A stretch of 64,000 nt of DNA, from contig NZ_JFYN01000007.1 in assembly GCF_000631985.1 (NCBI RefSeq), forward strand, positions 1 to 64,000, read 5' to 3'. The notes under the pieces are model-generated. The model saw only the letters and a program-made list of their open reading frames with translations. It ran no database searches and was not told the origin of the DNA. Source of the stretch: Pseudomonas sp. RIT288 (lineage in GTDB: Bacteria > Pseudomonadota > Gammaproteobacteria > Pseudomonadales > Pseudomonadaceae). A program made the position numbers and the translations under genes. This document shows positions 26,667-35,363 of the stretch, piece after piece (the first letter of the stretch is position 1; each line of letters starts with the position of its first letter).

Positions 26667-27602
26667 TCAGCCTTGGGTCTCCCGCTCCAGCTCAGCGTCT
26701 TCTTCGACAATCTTACCCTTGGTCTTCAGCTCACTGACAATCACGGCCGCCACAATCAACCCGGCGCCAACCAAGGCAATCGCCGGCAAGCGCTCCCCGG
26801 CAATCCGCCCGACGATCCCGGCCCACACTGGCTCACCGGCATAGATCAAGGTTGCCCGGGTCGACGAAACACTTTTCTGCGCCCAGTTCATCGCCACCTG
26901 AATCGCCGCACTCGCCGCGCCGAGGCCCAGTGCGGTCACCAGCAAGGTCCAGGAAAAATCCGGGAGCGCTTCGCCAGTCGGCACCACCAGCAGGAACGAC
27001 AGCACCGAGGTCACCGCCAGTTGCACCACGGTCACCCGGCGCACATCGACCTGACCGGCATAGGTGCTGATCAGAATGATCTCGGCGGCAATTGCGATGG
27101 CACTGATCAGGGTGGCAATTTCCCCCGGGCTGAAATTCAGCGAAGCGCCGGAAGGCCCGGACAGCAGCATCAGACCGGTAAACGCCAGCATGATGCCAAT
27201 GCTCGGCATCAACCCCGGTCGACGGCCCAGCACCAGCCATTGCAACAACGGCACGAAAGGCACGTACAACGCGGTGATGAACGCGGATTGGCTGCTTGGA
27301 ATGCTTTGCAGGCCAACCGTCTGCAAGCCGTAACCGAGCATGATCGCCACGCCGATGAAGGCGCCGGCCTTGAGCTCGAACAAGGTGAGTTCACGTAAGT
27401 GACGCCAGGAGAACAGTGCGACAATGGCGGCCGCAGCGGCAAAGCGCAGGCCGACAAAGAACATCGGGCCACTGACGGTCATGGCGTGTTGCACCAGCAG
27501 GAACGTGCCGCCCCAGACCATGGTGATCAGCACCAGCACGCACTCGGCCTTGCTGAAGCGGGAGAAGCGAAGAGGCGTGGGGGAGCTGTTCACTGACGTC
27601 AT
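26667..27602 (-). CDS. EamA/DMT family exporter
   Basis: 311 residues with ten membrane helices in two EamA repeats (about 20-140 and 165-295). The hallmarks are MVWGGTFLLVQHAM near the start, PSSQSAFITALYVPFVPL in the first repeat and the second-repeat ALIYAGEPVWAGIVGRI. It ends in a charged cytoplasmic tail. The start at 27602 gives MTSVNSS; the frame is open further upstream into the divergent regulator. Drug/metabolite exporters of this class move amino acids or small organic molecules; substrate is unknown. It is divergent from the XRE-cupin regulator, which probably controls it. Confidence 0.9.
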   Translation of the reverse strand: MTSVNSSPTPLRFSRFSKAECVLVLITMVWGGTFLLVQHAMTVSGPMFFVGLRFAAAAAIVALFSWRHLRELTLFELKAGAFIGVAIMLGYGLQTVGLQSIPSSQSAFITALYVPFVPLLQWLVLGRRPGLMPSIGIMLAFTGLMLLSGPSGASLNFSPGEIATLISAIAIAAEIILISTYAGQVDVRRVTVVQLAVTSVLSFLLVVPTGEALPDFSWTLLVTALGLGAASAAIQVAMNWAQKSVSSTRATLIYAGEPVWAGIVGRIAGERLPAIALVGAGLIVAAVIVSELKTKGKIVEEDAELERETQG

Positions 27603-27650
27603 GACCTTGCGCACTATAAAAGGCAGGACGCACAATGCGCCCAACGTTGC

Positions 27651-27662
27651 GCAGTATACTGC
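27651..27662. promoter_or_regulatory. Perfect 12-bp palindrome in divergent promoter, candidate operator
   Basis: GCAGTATACTGC is its own reverse complement. It lies 26 bases upstream of the GTG start of the XRE-cupin regulator and about 50 bases upstream of the exporter start. An XRE-family dimer binding here could control both genes. The assignment is positional. Confidence 0.5.
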
Positions 27663-27687
27663 CCAACCCCACCGAGTGAGCAATATA

Positions 27688-28251
27688 GTGCACAAAGATT
27701 CCAGCCAACGAGCGTCCGTCCTGCAACACGTCAGCCACAACGTCCGGCGCCTGCGCCACGCTGCCGACATGAGCCAGACCGCGCTGGCGGAAAAGTCCGG
27801 CGTCAGTCGGCGCATGTTGGTGGCGATCGAGGCCGGGGAAAAGAATGTCAGCCTGACCACCCTCGATCGCGTTGCCGAAGCGCTCGACGTGGCCTTCAGC
27901 GACCTGATCCAGGCCCCCGACGCGCGCGATACCAGCCGCATCAACGAGGTGGCGTGGGCCGGGGTGATTCCCGGGAGCAAAGCGGTATTGCTGTCCAAGG
28001 CCACCGCCACCCGTGAAGTCGAACAGTGGGAATGGTGTCTGCAACCGGGTGAGGTCTATCCGTCGCAACCCGACGCCGATGGCTGGAGCGAGCAGATCTA
28101 TGTGTTCGAAGGTTGCCTGACGCTAACGGTGGGCGAAGTGACCAATACCATTGCGACCGGCGAGTTTTTCATGTTTGCCAGCAACCAGCCGCACGGCTAT
28201 CGCAATGACGGGCCGGTTGCGGTGCGCTTTGTGCGTAATGTGGTGATTTGA
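27688..28251 (+). CDS. XRE-family regulator with C-terminal cupin domain
   Basis: 187 residues. The helix-turn-helix lies at about 15-70 (MSQTALAEKSGVSRRMLVAI), and the cupin beta-barrel at about 110-185 (QPGEVYPSQPD and NQPHGYRNDGPVAVRF). Such proteins sense a small metabolite through the cupin and repress adjacent genes. The start is a GTG at 27688; a longer frame to 27424 would run back through the divergent exporter. No strong ribosome site is visible, so a leaderless or weakly initiated message is possible. The flavoprotein gene begins directly after its stop codon (no gap), so the two are probably co-transcribed. Confidence 0.85.
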   Translation: MHKDSSQRASVLQHVSHNVRRLRHAADMSQTALAEKSGVSRRMLVAIEAGEKNVSLTTLDRVAEALDVAFSDLIQAPDARDTSRINEVAWAGVIPGSKAVLLSKATATREVEQWEWCLQPGEVYPSQPDADGWSEQIYVFEGCLTLTVGEVTNTIATGEFFMFASNQPHGYRNDGPVAVRFVRNVVI

Positions 28252-29646
28252 ATGCATCAGAGCGCAGACATCCTGATCATCGGCGGTGGCCTCAGCGGCA
28301 CGATGCTGGCCGTGCAATTGCTGCGACTGCCAGGCCAACGCCGGATCCTGATCATCGAATCGCGTGCCGAACTCGGCCGTGGCGAAGCCTACAGCGCCGT
28401 CGAGCTTGGCCACACGCTCAATGGCAATGCAGCGCGCATGAGTGTCGACCCCGATAACCCCGATGACCTGACTCAATGGCTGACCGCGCACATTGCCGCC
28501 GGTGGCTGGCCGGAATCTGCCGAGCAGAATGTGCCGATCAGTGAGCTGTTCCCGCCACGCGGGCTGTTTGGCGTGTATGTGCAGCAGCACCTGGCCGAGG
28601 CGCGATTCGTTGGTGCGCAGCACGGTTCGACCGTCGAGCACATCTGCGCCGAAGCCGTCGATCTGCAAACCGATACCGATTCGGTGCAAGTGAGCTTGAG
28701 CGATGGACGACGGTTGTGCGGCACCTACGCTGTGCTCGCCACGGGCATGTTCCCCGCCGCGCGCACGCCGCAGAAGGAGTCCAGCGGTCTGAATGCTGCT
28801 GCGCTCGATCCGTGGGATGTCGCAGCCATGCGCCTGCTTGATCCGCAGTCGACTGTGTTGATCATTGGCTCCGGCCTGACCATGGTCGATGCGGTGGTTT
28901 CGCTGGAACAGGCCGGGCATCGCGGGCTGATCGAAGTGTTTTCCCGTCATGGACTGTTGCCCCATGTGCGTCGGCAACCGCCGGCGTGGATGGATTTTCT
29001 TGCCGAAGATCCGAGCATTCGCACGCCGCGACAGTTGTTGCGCGAACTGCGCAGGCATTGCCGCGAGGCGATCGCTCAGGGCATTGATTGGCAGGCGCCG
29101 CTGGACACAGTGCGGGCCCATATCGGACGGTTGTGGAGTCAGGCGACTGACCTGCAGCGTCGACAATTCGTACGCCATGTACGGCCGTGGTGGGAGAGTC
29201 ATCATCACCGTTCGCCGCCGTTGAGTGCGGCATTGGTTGAGCGCTTGCACCACGAGGGGCGGTTGCGGATTCAGGCGGCGTCGTTCAAGGGGCTTGAGCC
29301 GATGGCGGGCGAGGGTGTGAGCATTCGTATTCGGCGTCGCGGCGAGGCAGAAAGCTGTGTGGTGCAGGGTGCAGCGCTGATCAATTCCAGTGGCATCGAG
29401 TACGACTGGCGCCGCGTCGCGCGCCCGCTGCCGCAGCAATTGCTGGCGCGCGGGCTGGTGCGTCCGGGGCCGTTGGCGTTGGGGATTGCGGCGGCGGTGG
29501 ACGGTGCGGTGCTGGACGCCGAAGGTCAGGCCGGCAGCCGACTGTTCGCGATGGGGCCACCGTTGCGCGGGATGTGGTGGGAGAGCACGGCGGTAACGGA
29601 TGTGGCGTCGCAGGCCAAGCTGCTGGCGGCGCGGCTGGTGGATTGA
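28252..29646 (+). CDS. FAD/NAD(P)-binding protein of the YdhS type
   Basis: 464 residues. The N-terminal Rossmann signature is DILIIGGGLSGTMLA (6-20), followed by ELGRGEAYS, the conserved loop of the FAD-NAD(P)-binding (NAD_binding_9) family. A second dinucleotide motif, VLIIGSGLTMVDAVV, lies near 203-217. The C-terminal half includes VRRQPPAWMD and a SSGIEYDWRR segment near the end. Homologues are probable oxidoreductases of unknown substrate. The ATG sits immediately after the regulator's TGA, and together with the divergent exporter the three genes form a likely regulon. Confidence 0.85.
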   Translation: MHQSADILIIGGGLSGTMLAVQLLRLPGQRRILIIESRAELGRGEAYSAVELGHTLNGNAARMSVDPDNPDDLTQWLTAHIAAGGWPESAEQNVPISELFPPRGLFGVYVQQHLAEARFVGAQHGSTVEHICAEAVDLQTDTDSVQVSLSDGRRLCGTYAVLATGMFPAARTPQKESSGLNAAALDPWDVAAMRLLDPQSTVLIIGSGLTMVDAVVSLEQAGHRGLIEVFSRHGLLPHVRRQPPAWMDFLAEDPSIRTPRQLLRELRRHCREAIAQGIDWQAPLDTVRAHIGRLWSQATDLQRRQFVRHVRPWWESHHHRSPPLSAALVERLHHEGRLRIQAASFKGLEPMAGEGVSIRIRRRGEAESCVVQGAALINSSGIEYDWRRVARPLPQQLLARGLVRPGPLALGIAAAVDGAVLDAEGQAGSRLFAMGPPLRGMWWESTAVTDVASQAKLLAARLVD

Positions 29647-29671
29647 AAGCGGGCCGGCTTGCACGGGTCTC

Positions 29672-29760
29672 TGTAGGAGTGAGCCTGCTCGCGATAGCGG
29701 TGGGTCAGTCACATCAGTACTGAAGGGGCTGACGCTATCGCGAGCAGGCTCACTCCTACA
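29672..29760. repeat. REP/REPIN-like hairpin (GTGAGCCTGCTCGCGATAGC family)
   Basis: TGTAGGAGTGAGCCTGCTCG near 29672 pairs with CGAGCAGGCTCACTCCTACA near 29741, separated by a spacer with a second small inverted pair (GGTCAGTCA / TGAAGGGGCTGAC). It lies between convergent genes and probably limits read-through. Confidence 0.9.
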
Positions 29761-29779
29761 GTAGAACGGGGCAGCTCAG

Positions 29780-30514
29780 TCACCTCGGCAGTGCGTCCAT
29801 CAGCCAGCGCTGGCGAATCTGCTCCAGGCGCCCTTCGGCGCGCAAGGTATCCAGCGCCTGTTGCCAGCGTTTGACCTGAGCCGGATCGGTCTGCAGCGAA
29901 AAGGCGATGTAGGTGTCCTGTTTCATCAGCGACATCTGATACTGCAAGCGTCCCGGTTCCATGCCTTGGGTGCGGGCCAGGGCGGCGGTGGACAGGGTGT
30001 CGGAGACCACGAAATCCGTCCGGCCCAGGCTGAACAGACGCATCATCTGTTCCGGGGGTTCGACGCCATCGAGGTTGTTCAGGTTTTGCCGTTGCAGGTA
30101 GCTGTAGATCAGCCATTTGCGCGGCACGCTGATGCGCCCGGCCTGATCCGCCTGTTGCAGGGTTTTTACCGGCGGCTGGTTGTTGGCACGGGCGTAGAGG
30201 GCGGTTTCGACTTCAATCAGCGGCCCGACCCATTGATAGCGCTCATCGCGCTCATCGGTACGCAGGACAGTGAACACACCGGTGCTGGCTGTTTCGCTGG
30301 CGGTGCGCAAGGCACGCAGCAAGGGCACCTGCTGCAGGTCGATCCGGTCGCCGGTCTGTTCCGCGAGCGCCCGCACTACGTCCACGCCATACCCCACCAG
30401 ATGATCGCCTTGCTGGAAATGCAGGGGCGGGTGATTGTCGGTGAGCAGTTGCAGATCGGCCGCATCGGCCGCCAGGGTCAGGAGTGACAGCAGGCACGCG
30501 GCAATCCTTTTCAT
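29780..30514 (-). CDS. Periplasmic substrate-binding protein (SBP_bac_3 type)
   Basis: 244 residues with a signal peptide (1-18) ending in ADA and a family-3 solute-binding fold. The features are LLTDNHPPLHFQ near the mature start, GYGVDVVRALAEQ, and FTVLRTDERDERYQWVGP in the first lobe, then FVVSDTLSTAAL in the second. It is short for an amino-acid binding protein and has no transporter genes next to it. It may be an orphan sensor-type SBP of the class common in Pseudomonas and not part of an uptake system. Ligand is not predictable. Confidence 0.85.
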   Translation of the reverse strand: MKRIAACLLSLLTLAADAADLQLLTDNHPPLHFQQGDHLVGYGVDVVRALAEQTGDRIDLQQVPLLRALRTASETASTGVFTVLRTDERDERYQWVGPLIEVETALYARANNQPPVKTLQQADQAGRISVPRKWLIYSYLQRQNLNNLDGVEPPEQMMRLFSLGRTDFVVSDTLSTAALARTQGMEPGRLQYQMSLMKQDTYIAFSLQTDPAQVKRWQQALDTLRAEGRLEQIRQRWLMDALPR

Positions 30515-30675
30515 TAATCGTCCCTGAAAAATTGATCGCGAAGCTTAGTACGGGCCGAGGGTGGCTGTCGTGAGGAATGTACGGGGCTTTTGCGTCAGAA
30601 AACAGGACGGATTGGCAGAGCCGGCGTACGCAGAAACATTGTGGTGTGCCTGGTATTTGTGGCTGGCACACAACC

Positions 30676-30766
30676 TGTGGGAGCGAGCCTGCTCGCGAAA
30701 ACGGTGGATCAGTCACCATTTGAAGTGGCTGACCTGGCCTATTCGCGAGCAGGCTCGCTCCCACTT
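30676..30766. repeat. REP/REPIN-like hairpin (TGTGGGAGCGAGCCTGCTCGCG family)
   Basis: TGTGGGAGCGAGCCTGCTCG pairs with CGAGCAGGCTCGCTCCCAC across a spacer. It lies in the 307-base gap between the solute-binding protein gene (start 30514) and the ppnN stop (30822). Nothing else was recognised in that gap. Confidence 0.85.
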
Positions 30767-30821
30767 TGGTTTTGTTGTGCCTGCATGGGTGGCTGGCACA
30801 GGGGGATGGGGGGCTGGAGGG

Positions 30822-32195
30822 TTACGCCACCACGCGATAGCACGGCACATACGCCGCACCGCCCGGCAGTTTCATCCGGTGCTGGGCGACGAAGGCTTTG
30901 AGCAGTGCATCGAGCGGTTGCATGATCGCCGCGTCACCACGGATCTGGTACGGCCCGTGTTCTTCGATCAGGCGAATGCCCTTGTCCTTGACGTTGCCGG
31001 CGACGATCCCGGAAAACGCCCGACGCAGGTTGGCGGCCAGTTCGTGGGGTGGCTGGTCGCGGTGCAGTTTCAGGTTGGCCATGTTCTCGTGGGTCGGATC
31101 GAACGGGCGCTGGAAGCCTTCGTCGATTTTCAACAGCCAGTTGAAGTGGAACGCATCGTTGCGCTCGCGGCGGAACTGCTTAACGGCTTTCAGACCCTGA
31201 GTCATCTGGCGCGCGACTTCGGCCGGATCGTCGATGATGATTTCGTAGTGCTGTTTCGCTGCTTCGCCGAGGGTGGCGGTGACGAAGGCATCGAGCTGTT
31301 CCAGATACGGCGCGGCATGTTTCGGCCCGGTCAGGATCACCGGGAACGGCAGGCCGGCGTTGTCCGGATGCATCAGGATGCCCAGCAGGTACAGGAACTC
31401 TTCGGCGGTACCGGCGCCGCCCGGGAAGATGATGATGCCGTGGCCGACACGGACGAACGCTTCCAGACGTTTTTCGATGTCCGGCAGGATCACCAGCTCG
31501 TTGACGATCGGGTTCGGCGCTTCGGCGGCGATGATGCCCGGCTCGGTCAGGCCGAGGTAGCGCCCACCGTGGATGCGCTGCTTGGCGTGGGCGATGGTCG
31601 CGCCCTTCATCGGGCCTTTCATCACGCCGGGGCCGCAACCGGTGCAGATGTCGAGGCTGCGCAGGCCCAGTTCGTGGCCGACTTTCTTGGTGTATTTGTA
31701 TTCTTCGGTGTTGATCGAGTGACCGCCCCAGCACACGACGATTTTCGGCTCGACACCCGGACGCAGGGTGCGCGCGTTGCGCAGCAGGTGGAAGACGTAG
31801 TCGCTGATGCCTTGCGAGGTGCTGAGGTCGATGCGTTGGCTGTCGAGTTCGTTTTCGGTGTAGACGATGTCGCGCAGGGCGCTGAACAGCATCTCGCGGG
31901 TGCTGGCGATCATTTCGCCATCGACGAAAGCATCGGCCGGGGCGTTCAGCAGTTCGAGGCGCACACCGCGGTCCTGCTGGTGAATACGGATTTCGAAGTC
32001 CTTGTAGGCTTCCAGAATGGTCTTGGCGTTGTCGACATGCGCGCCGGTGTTGAGGATGGCCAGGGCGCACTGGCGGAAGAGGGTGTAGGTGCTGCCGGAT
32101 CCGGCTTCGCTCAGTTGCTGAACTTCACGTTGAGAAAGGGTTTCCAGGCTGCCTTTCGGGCTGACCGAGGCGTTGATTACGTGTCGTTGGGTCAT
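30822..32195 (-). CDS. ppnN: Nucleotide 5'-monophosphate nucleosidase PpnN
   Basis: 457 residues, the typical PpnN (YgdH) length. This enzyme hydrolyses purine/pyrimidine monophosphates to base plus ribose 5-phosphate and is stimulated by (p)ppGpp. An N-terminal domain of about 150 residues precedes the LOG/Rossmann core. The core has KIVVCWGGHS, a CGPGVMKGPMKGA loop near 195 and the phosphate motif PGGAGTAEEF near 285. The C-terminal domain ends LPGGAAYVPCYRVVA. The ATG at 32195 is the only nearby start. It has no clear operon partners. Confidence 0.95.
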   Translation of the reverse strand: MTQRHVINASVSPKGSLETLSQREVQQLSEAGSGSTYTLFRQCALAILNTGAHVDNAKTILEAYKDFEIRIHQQDRGVRLELLNAPADAFVDGEMIASTREMLFSALRDIVYTENELDSQRIDLSTSQGISDYVFHLLRNARTLRPGVEPKIVVCWGGHSINTEEYKYTKKVGHELGLRSLDICTGCGPGVMKGPMKGATIAHAKQRIHGGRYLGLTEPGIIAAEAPNPIVNELVILPDIEKRLEAFVRVGHGIIIFPGGAGTAEEFLYLLGILMHPDNAGLPFPVILTGPKHAAPYLEQLDAFVTATLGEAAKQHYEIIIDDPAEVARQMTQGLKAVKQFRRERNDAFHFNWLLKIDEGFQRPFDPTHENMANLKLHRDQPPHELAANLRRAFSGIVAGNVKDKGIRLIEEHGPYQIRGDAAIMQPLDALLKAFVAQHRMKLPGGAAYVPCYRVVA

Positions 32196-32418
32196 GCAAT
32201 GATCCTTAAAACGATGTCATTCCAATGGCAGGCAAATGGCATCCGAATAGTGTGTATCCATGAATGAAGATGGCACGATCTGCGCTGTACCGCCATGTCC
32301 CCGTTGGACGCTGAAAAGATGAAAAGGGCCCCCAGCATAGCTAAATCCCCGAGAGAGGCGATAATGCGCAGCGAGTTTTTTCCGTTGCTCTTTTTATCGC
32401 TCAAGGAAGTCATGCCTG

Positions 32419-32946
32419 ATGTTCGAGATCCAGCCGATGGACCCAGCAACGTTTCGCCAGCAGACCCGCCGCAGCACGCTGATCATTGCCGTGCTGTTCC
32501 TGGTGCTGGCGATGGTGCTTTCGACGGCGGCGGTGGCGCTGTTCGGCGAGCCCGGCGGGGATAACCTGCGTTTCAATGTCGGCGGGGTGTTCGTCGCGTT
32601 TCTGCTGACGGCGGCGCTGCTGCGTGGGCAGTTCTGGCAGCAGTCGTGGATGGCGCCGGCCGTCTATAGCTGGCGGCTCAAACGCAGCCTGATGAGCGTG
32701 ACCAACGTGATGCATCAGGTGACCGTAGCGGTGGAACAGAACGATCCGGGCGCGATGAAGTTGCTGCGCTTCTATCATCTGGGGCTGACCCAGATGCACG
32801 AACTGGACGGTAACTCCAGCGATCATGCACAGTTGCGCCGGGAAGTCGAAGTGCACAAGGAGCGGATGCAGGCGCTGGGGCTGGAGATCGACCAGAAGCG
32901 CCTGGATCCAGCCTGGCTGCAAGCCTTGAAACCGGCTACGCGTTAA
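32419..32946 (+). CDS. DUF3087 family protein
   Basis: 175 residues with two membrane helices (about 20-40 and 52-68) and a helical cytoplasmic domain. The domain includes KRSLMSVTNVMHQVTVAVEQ and a C-terminal KERMQALGLEIDQKRLDP segment. This is the DUF3087 layout. AAGGAAG lies nine bases before the start. Its last four bases overlap the convergent DUF2784 gene through a shared TTAA. Confidence 0.9.
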   Translation: MFEIQPMDPATFRQQTRRSTLIIAVLFLVLAMVLSTAAVALFGEPGGDNLRFNVGGVFVAFLLTAALLRGQFWQQSWMAPAVYSWRLKRSLMSVTNVMHQVTVAVEQNDPGAMKLLRFYHLGLTQMHELDGNSSDHAQLRREVEVHKERMQALGLEIDQKRLDPAWLQALKPATR

Positions 32947-33329
32947 AACGGGATGCGGCTGGCGCGGCGCAGTTTCCACGCACGGGCCAGGCGCCCGTAG
33001 ACCAGCAGGTTGATCACCAGTACCACACTGCCCAGCGCCAGTTGAATCTGCGGGGTGAGCCCGGCGGGGTAGATGATCGGCCAGATGTAGTGCTCGATGA
33101 AGCCGCCGGCGTATTCGGTCTGCCCGGCGGCGTGGCGCATCAGGTTCTCCCAGTAGGTCAGCGGACAGGTCAGGTGCAACACCTCGACCGCCACGCCCCA
33201 CGCGGCCGCTGGCAAATGCAGCCACATCAGGCGTGGCCACTTGAGTACCAGCAGCCCGCCGAACAGCACGAACAGAATGAATGACAGATGAAACAGCACC
33301 AGCCCGTCGGCTGCGATTCGGTACAACAT
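32943..33329 (-). CDS. DUF2784 family membrane protein
   Basis: 128 residues with three or four membrane helices, and the DUF2784 hallmarks WLHLPAAAWGVAVE and CPLTYWEN near the middle. The start at 33329 has GGAGA about six bases upstream on the minus strand. Convergent with the DUF3087 gene, overlapping by four bases. Function unknown. Confidence 0.9.
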   Translation of the reverse strand: MLYRIAADGLVLFHLSFILFVLFGGLLVLKWPRLMWLHLPAAAWGVAVEVLHLTCPLTYWENLMRHAAGQTEYAGGFIEHYIWPIIYPAGLTPQIQLALGSVVLVINLLVYGRLARAWKLRRASRIPF

Positions 33330-33481
33330 GTCGTCTCCCTGACGCGGTTGTGAAGGCCTCCATGGTACGCCGACAGCGACGCCGGGGCGCTGCGATTTAG
33401 CGCAAGTGCGCAAGATCGTTCAAGCCGCCAAGGGGCATTTGCTGGCAGAGTCTGCGACCGTTTCCTCGGTTGAAGAGCGTT

Positions 33482-34180
33482 ATGTCTGACTCACTTATGC
33501 CGCGCAGTGCGTTTCTTCGCGGCGCTGCGGCGATCATGCCGTTATCGCTGGCGACGGCGCCGTGGGGGCTGCTGGCCGGCTCCATGGCGATCGAGGCCAA
33601 TCTCACGCCTTTGCAGGGGCAGGGCCTGTCGAGCATCGTGTTTGCGGGGGCCGCGCAACTGGTGGCGATCGGTATGCTCAAGGGCGGTGCCGGGATTTTC
33701 TCGATTCTGTTGACCACGCTGCTGCTGACCTCGCAGCACTTGTTGTACGGGATGAGCATGCGTTCGGTGATCTCGCCGCTGCCCGGGCGATGGCGCATCG
33801 GCCTGGGCTTTTTGCTCACCGATGAACTGTTCGCCCTGACCAGTCAGCATGATCGCCAGCAGTTCAACCGCTGGTACGCCTTGGGCGTCGGCCTGACCTT
33901 CTATATCGCCTGGAACCTGTTCACCCTGGCCGGCATCGTGCTGGGCAGCAGCATTCCGGGACTTGAGCATCTGGGGCTGGACTTCTCGATTGCCGCCACC
34001 TTCATCGCGTTGATCACTCCGGTGGTGCGTAATGTGCCGACCGTGGTGTGTGTGGCGGTGTCGCTGTTCTGCTCGGTGCTGTTCAGTTATTGGCAGTGGG
34101 GCTCGGCACTGGTGTTGTCGGGCCTGGCCGGGATGACCGCAGGATTTGTCTGCAACAAGCTGTATCGGGGGCGCGCATGA
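33482..34180 (+). CDS. azlC: AzlC-type branched-chain amino acid exporter subunit
   Basis: 232 residues with about seven membrane segments and the AzlC hallmarks SSIVFAGAAQLVA near 46-58 and LLTSQHLLYGMSMR near 77-90. AzlC and AzlD form a two-part exporter for branched-chain amino acids or analogues. The start at 33482 (MSDSL) is favoured over 33470 by position of the preceding purines. It overlaps azlD by four bases. Confidence 0.9.
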   Translation: MSDSLMPRSAFLRGAAAIMPLSLATAPWGLLAGSMAIEANLTPLQGQGLSSIVFAGAAQLVAIGMLKGGAGIFSILLTTLLLTSQHLLYGMSMRSVISPLPGRWRIGLGFLLTDELFALTSQHDRQQFNRWYALGVGLTFYIAWNLFTLAGIVLGSSIPGLEHLGLDFSIAATFIALITPVVRNVPTVVCVAVSLFCSVLFSYWQWGSALVLSGLAGMTAGFVCNKLYRGRA

Positions 34181-34491
34181 TGGTCTGGGCAGTGATTTTC
34201 GGCATGGGGATTCTGGTGTTCCTCAACCGTTACGTGTTTCTCGAACCACGCCTGCCGGTGCGCTTGAGCAGCAACGCACGGCAATTTCTCGGATTTGCCG
34301 TACCGGGAATGCTCACGGCGATCTGCGGGCCGATCGTGTTCATGCCGGACAAACAGCTGAATTTGCAGTGGGATAACCCGTATTTGCTTAGTTCGCTGGT
34401 GGCGATCGGGCTGGTGCTGTACACCCGCAATACCTTGCTCAGCATGCTCTTGAGCATGGCGTTTTTCTTTTTGCTGCGCTGGTGGTTGTAA
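34177..34491 (+). CDS. azlD: AzlD-type small exporter subunit
   Basis: 104 residues, with three or four membrane helices in a short protein, as expected for AzlD. It begins at ATGATG within the last codons of azlC, so translation is coupled. It carries PGMLTAICGPIVF and a hydrophobic C-terminal helix ending in WWL. Partner of AzlC. Confidence 0.9.
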   Translation: MMVWAVIFGMGILVFLNRYVFLEPRLPVRLSSNARQFLGFAVPGMLTAICGPIVFMPDKQLNLQWDNPYLLSSLVAIGLVLYTRNTLLSMLLSMAFFFLLRWWL

Positions 34492-34553
34492 GTTGGCGGG
34501 AAAAAACTGTTCTACGCTTGTTGGATGACTAGTTGCGACAAAGCGAGGTGCAC

Positions 34554-34697
34554 ATGACGACCGAGCAACAGCGTGCGGATGAAGATGAAGAAGTAGATGA
34601 GCCCAGCGAAGAAGAAATCGAGCGTGAGAAACGCAAGGAACAGACGTGGAAGCACGACGATGGCAAGGAACTCACCGGGCCAGACGTGAAACTCTGA
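34554..34697 (+). CDS. Small acidic protein (47 aa)
   Basis: A 47-residue, strongly acidic, lysine-containing peptide. It has an N-terminal run of Glu and Asp, a central EIEREKRKEQ segment and an ending TGPDVKL. GAGGTG lies a few bases upstream of the ATG, and a rho-independent terminator begins 16 bases after the stop. These support a real, short gene. Function unknown; conserved small acidic ORFs of this kind are seen in pseudomonads. Confidence 0.65.
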   Translation: MTTEQQRADEDEEVDEPSEEEIEREKRKEQTWKHDDGKELTGPDVKL

Positions 34698-34712
34698 GAG
34701 CCATCTGCATGA

Positions 34713-34736
34713 AGCCCCGCAGCAGCGGGGCTTTTT
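34713..34736 (+). terminator. Rho-independent terminator
   Basis: AGCCCCGC at 34713-34720, loop AGCA, GCGGGGCT at 34725-34732, then a run of T to 34736. It ends the transcript of the small acidic protein and probably that of azlCD. Confidence 0.85.
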
Positions 34737-34742
34737 GTTGTT

Positions 34743-35180
34743 TCAGAGGTCTTCCAGGTGCGGGAAGTCCGGATGTGATGCCCGATAGCCCAGAGTCTTG
34801 TCGATCCACGCATTGAGTTCGTTGACCATCACCGGTGGGTGGCCGGGATAGCTTTCGAGAGTGGTGCGCAGGATGCGTTCGATGTCCGGCACTGAACGCA
34901 GGTTTCGGGTCTTGATGTAGTGGCCGATAAAACAGTCGAGTTGAAAGCGTTCTGTCATGGACAGATAAATACACTCCAGGTCGTTGGCCTGTTTGATTGC
35001 AAAATCGTCGCGCAACTTAGTTCTCTGCAAGGCTTGGTAAAAGTTGTAGGGGATTCCTGGTTTTGTTGACTCTTTGGTCAATTGGTATGCCAATTGGAAA
35101 TGCGGCGCGCATGCTATCCGTAGTGCATCTAAATGTATGTATGACGGTTGAAATGTCAGACAGGCGGTTGGTTCGCTCAA
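34743..35180 (-). CDS. Hypothetical protein (up to 145 aa, start uncertain)
   Basis: An unrecognised cytoplasmic protein. The C-terminal ~95 residues look well formed, with LQRTKLRDDFAIKQAND, then SMTERFQLDCFIGHYI and a PGHPPVMVNELNAWIDKTL tail. The first ~45 residues may not be translated: the frame begins with TTG at 35180 and has no ribosome site, and several later TTG codons are possible. The upstream DNA is AT-rich. Its stop lies six bases past the opposite-strand terminator of the small acidic gene. Confidence 0.5.
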   Translation of the reverse strand: MSEPTACLTFQPSYIHLDALRIACAPHFQLAYQLTKESTKPGIPYNFYQALQRTKLRDDFAIKQANDLECIYLSMTERFQLDCFIGHYIKTRNLRSVPDIERILRTTLESYPGHPPVMVNELNAWIDKTLGYRASHPDFPHLEDL

Positions 35181-35251
35181 ACGACTGTTTTTTTCGAGCT
35201 GTCTCAGCGATGAAACACCACCTGTAAAGACTATGCGTCACCTGTAATCAC

Positions 35252-35338
35252 CTGTAGGAGCTGCCGCAGGCTGCGATCTTTTGATCTTCATCTTTGAAAT
35301 CAAGATCAAAAGATCGCAGCCTGCGGCAGCTCCTACAG
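35252..35338. repeat. REP/REPIN-like hairpin (TGTAGGAGCTGCCGC family)
   Basis: Near-exact inverted repeat of the same family as 16994-17079, with TGTAGGAGCTGCCGCAGGCT on the left and its complement on the right. Between the hypothetical gene and the SRAP gene. Confidence 0.9.
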
Positions 35339-35363
35339 GGTAAACGCGTGAGATCACGGATCT

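Noticed and set aside
30561..32267. A 568-codon plus-strand frame opposite ppnN
   Set aside because: ppnN is unmistakable on the minus strand; the opposite frame has repetitive Val/Gly/Phe composition typical of a shadow frame.
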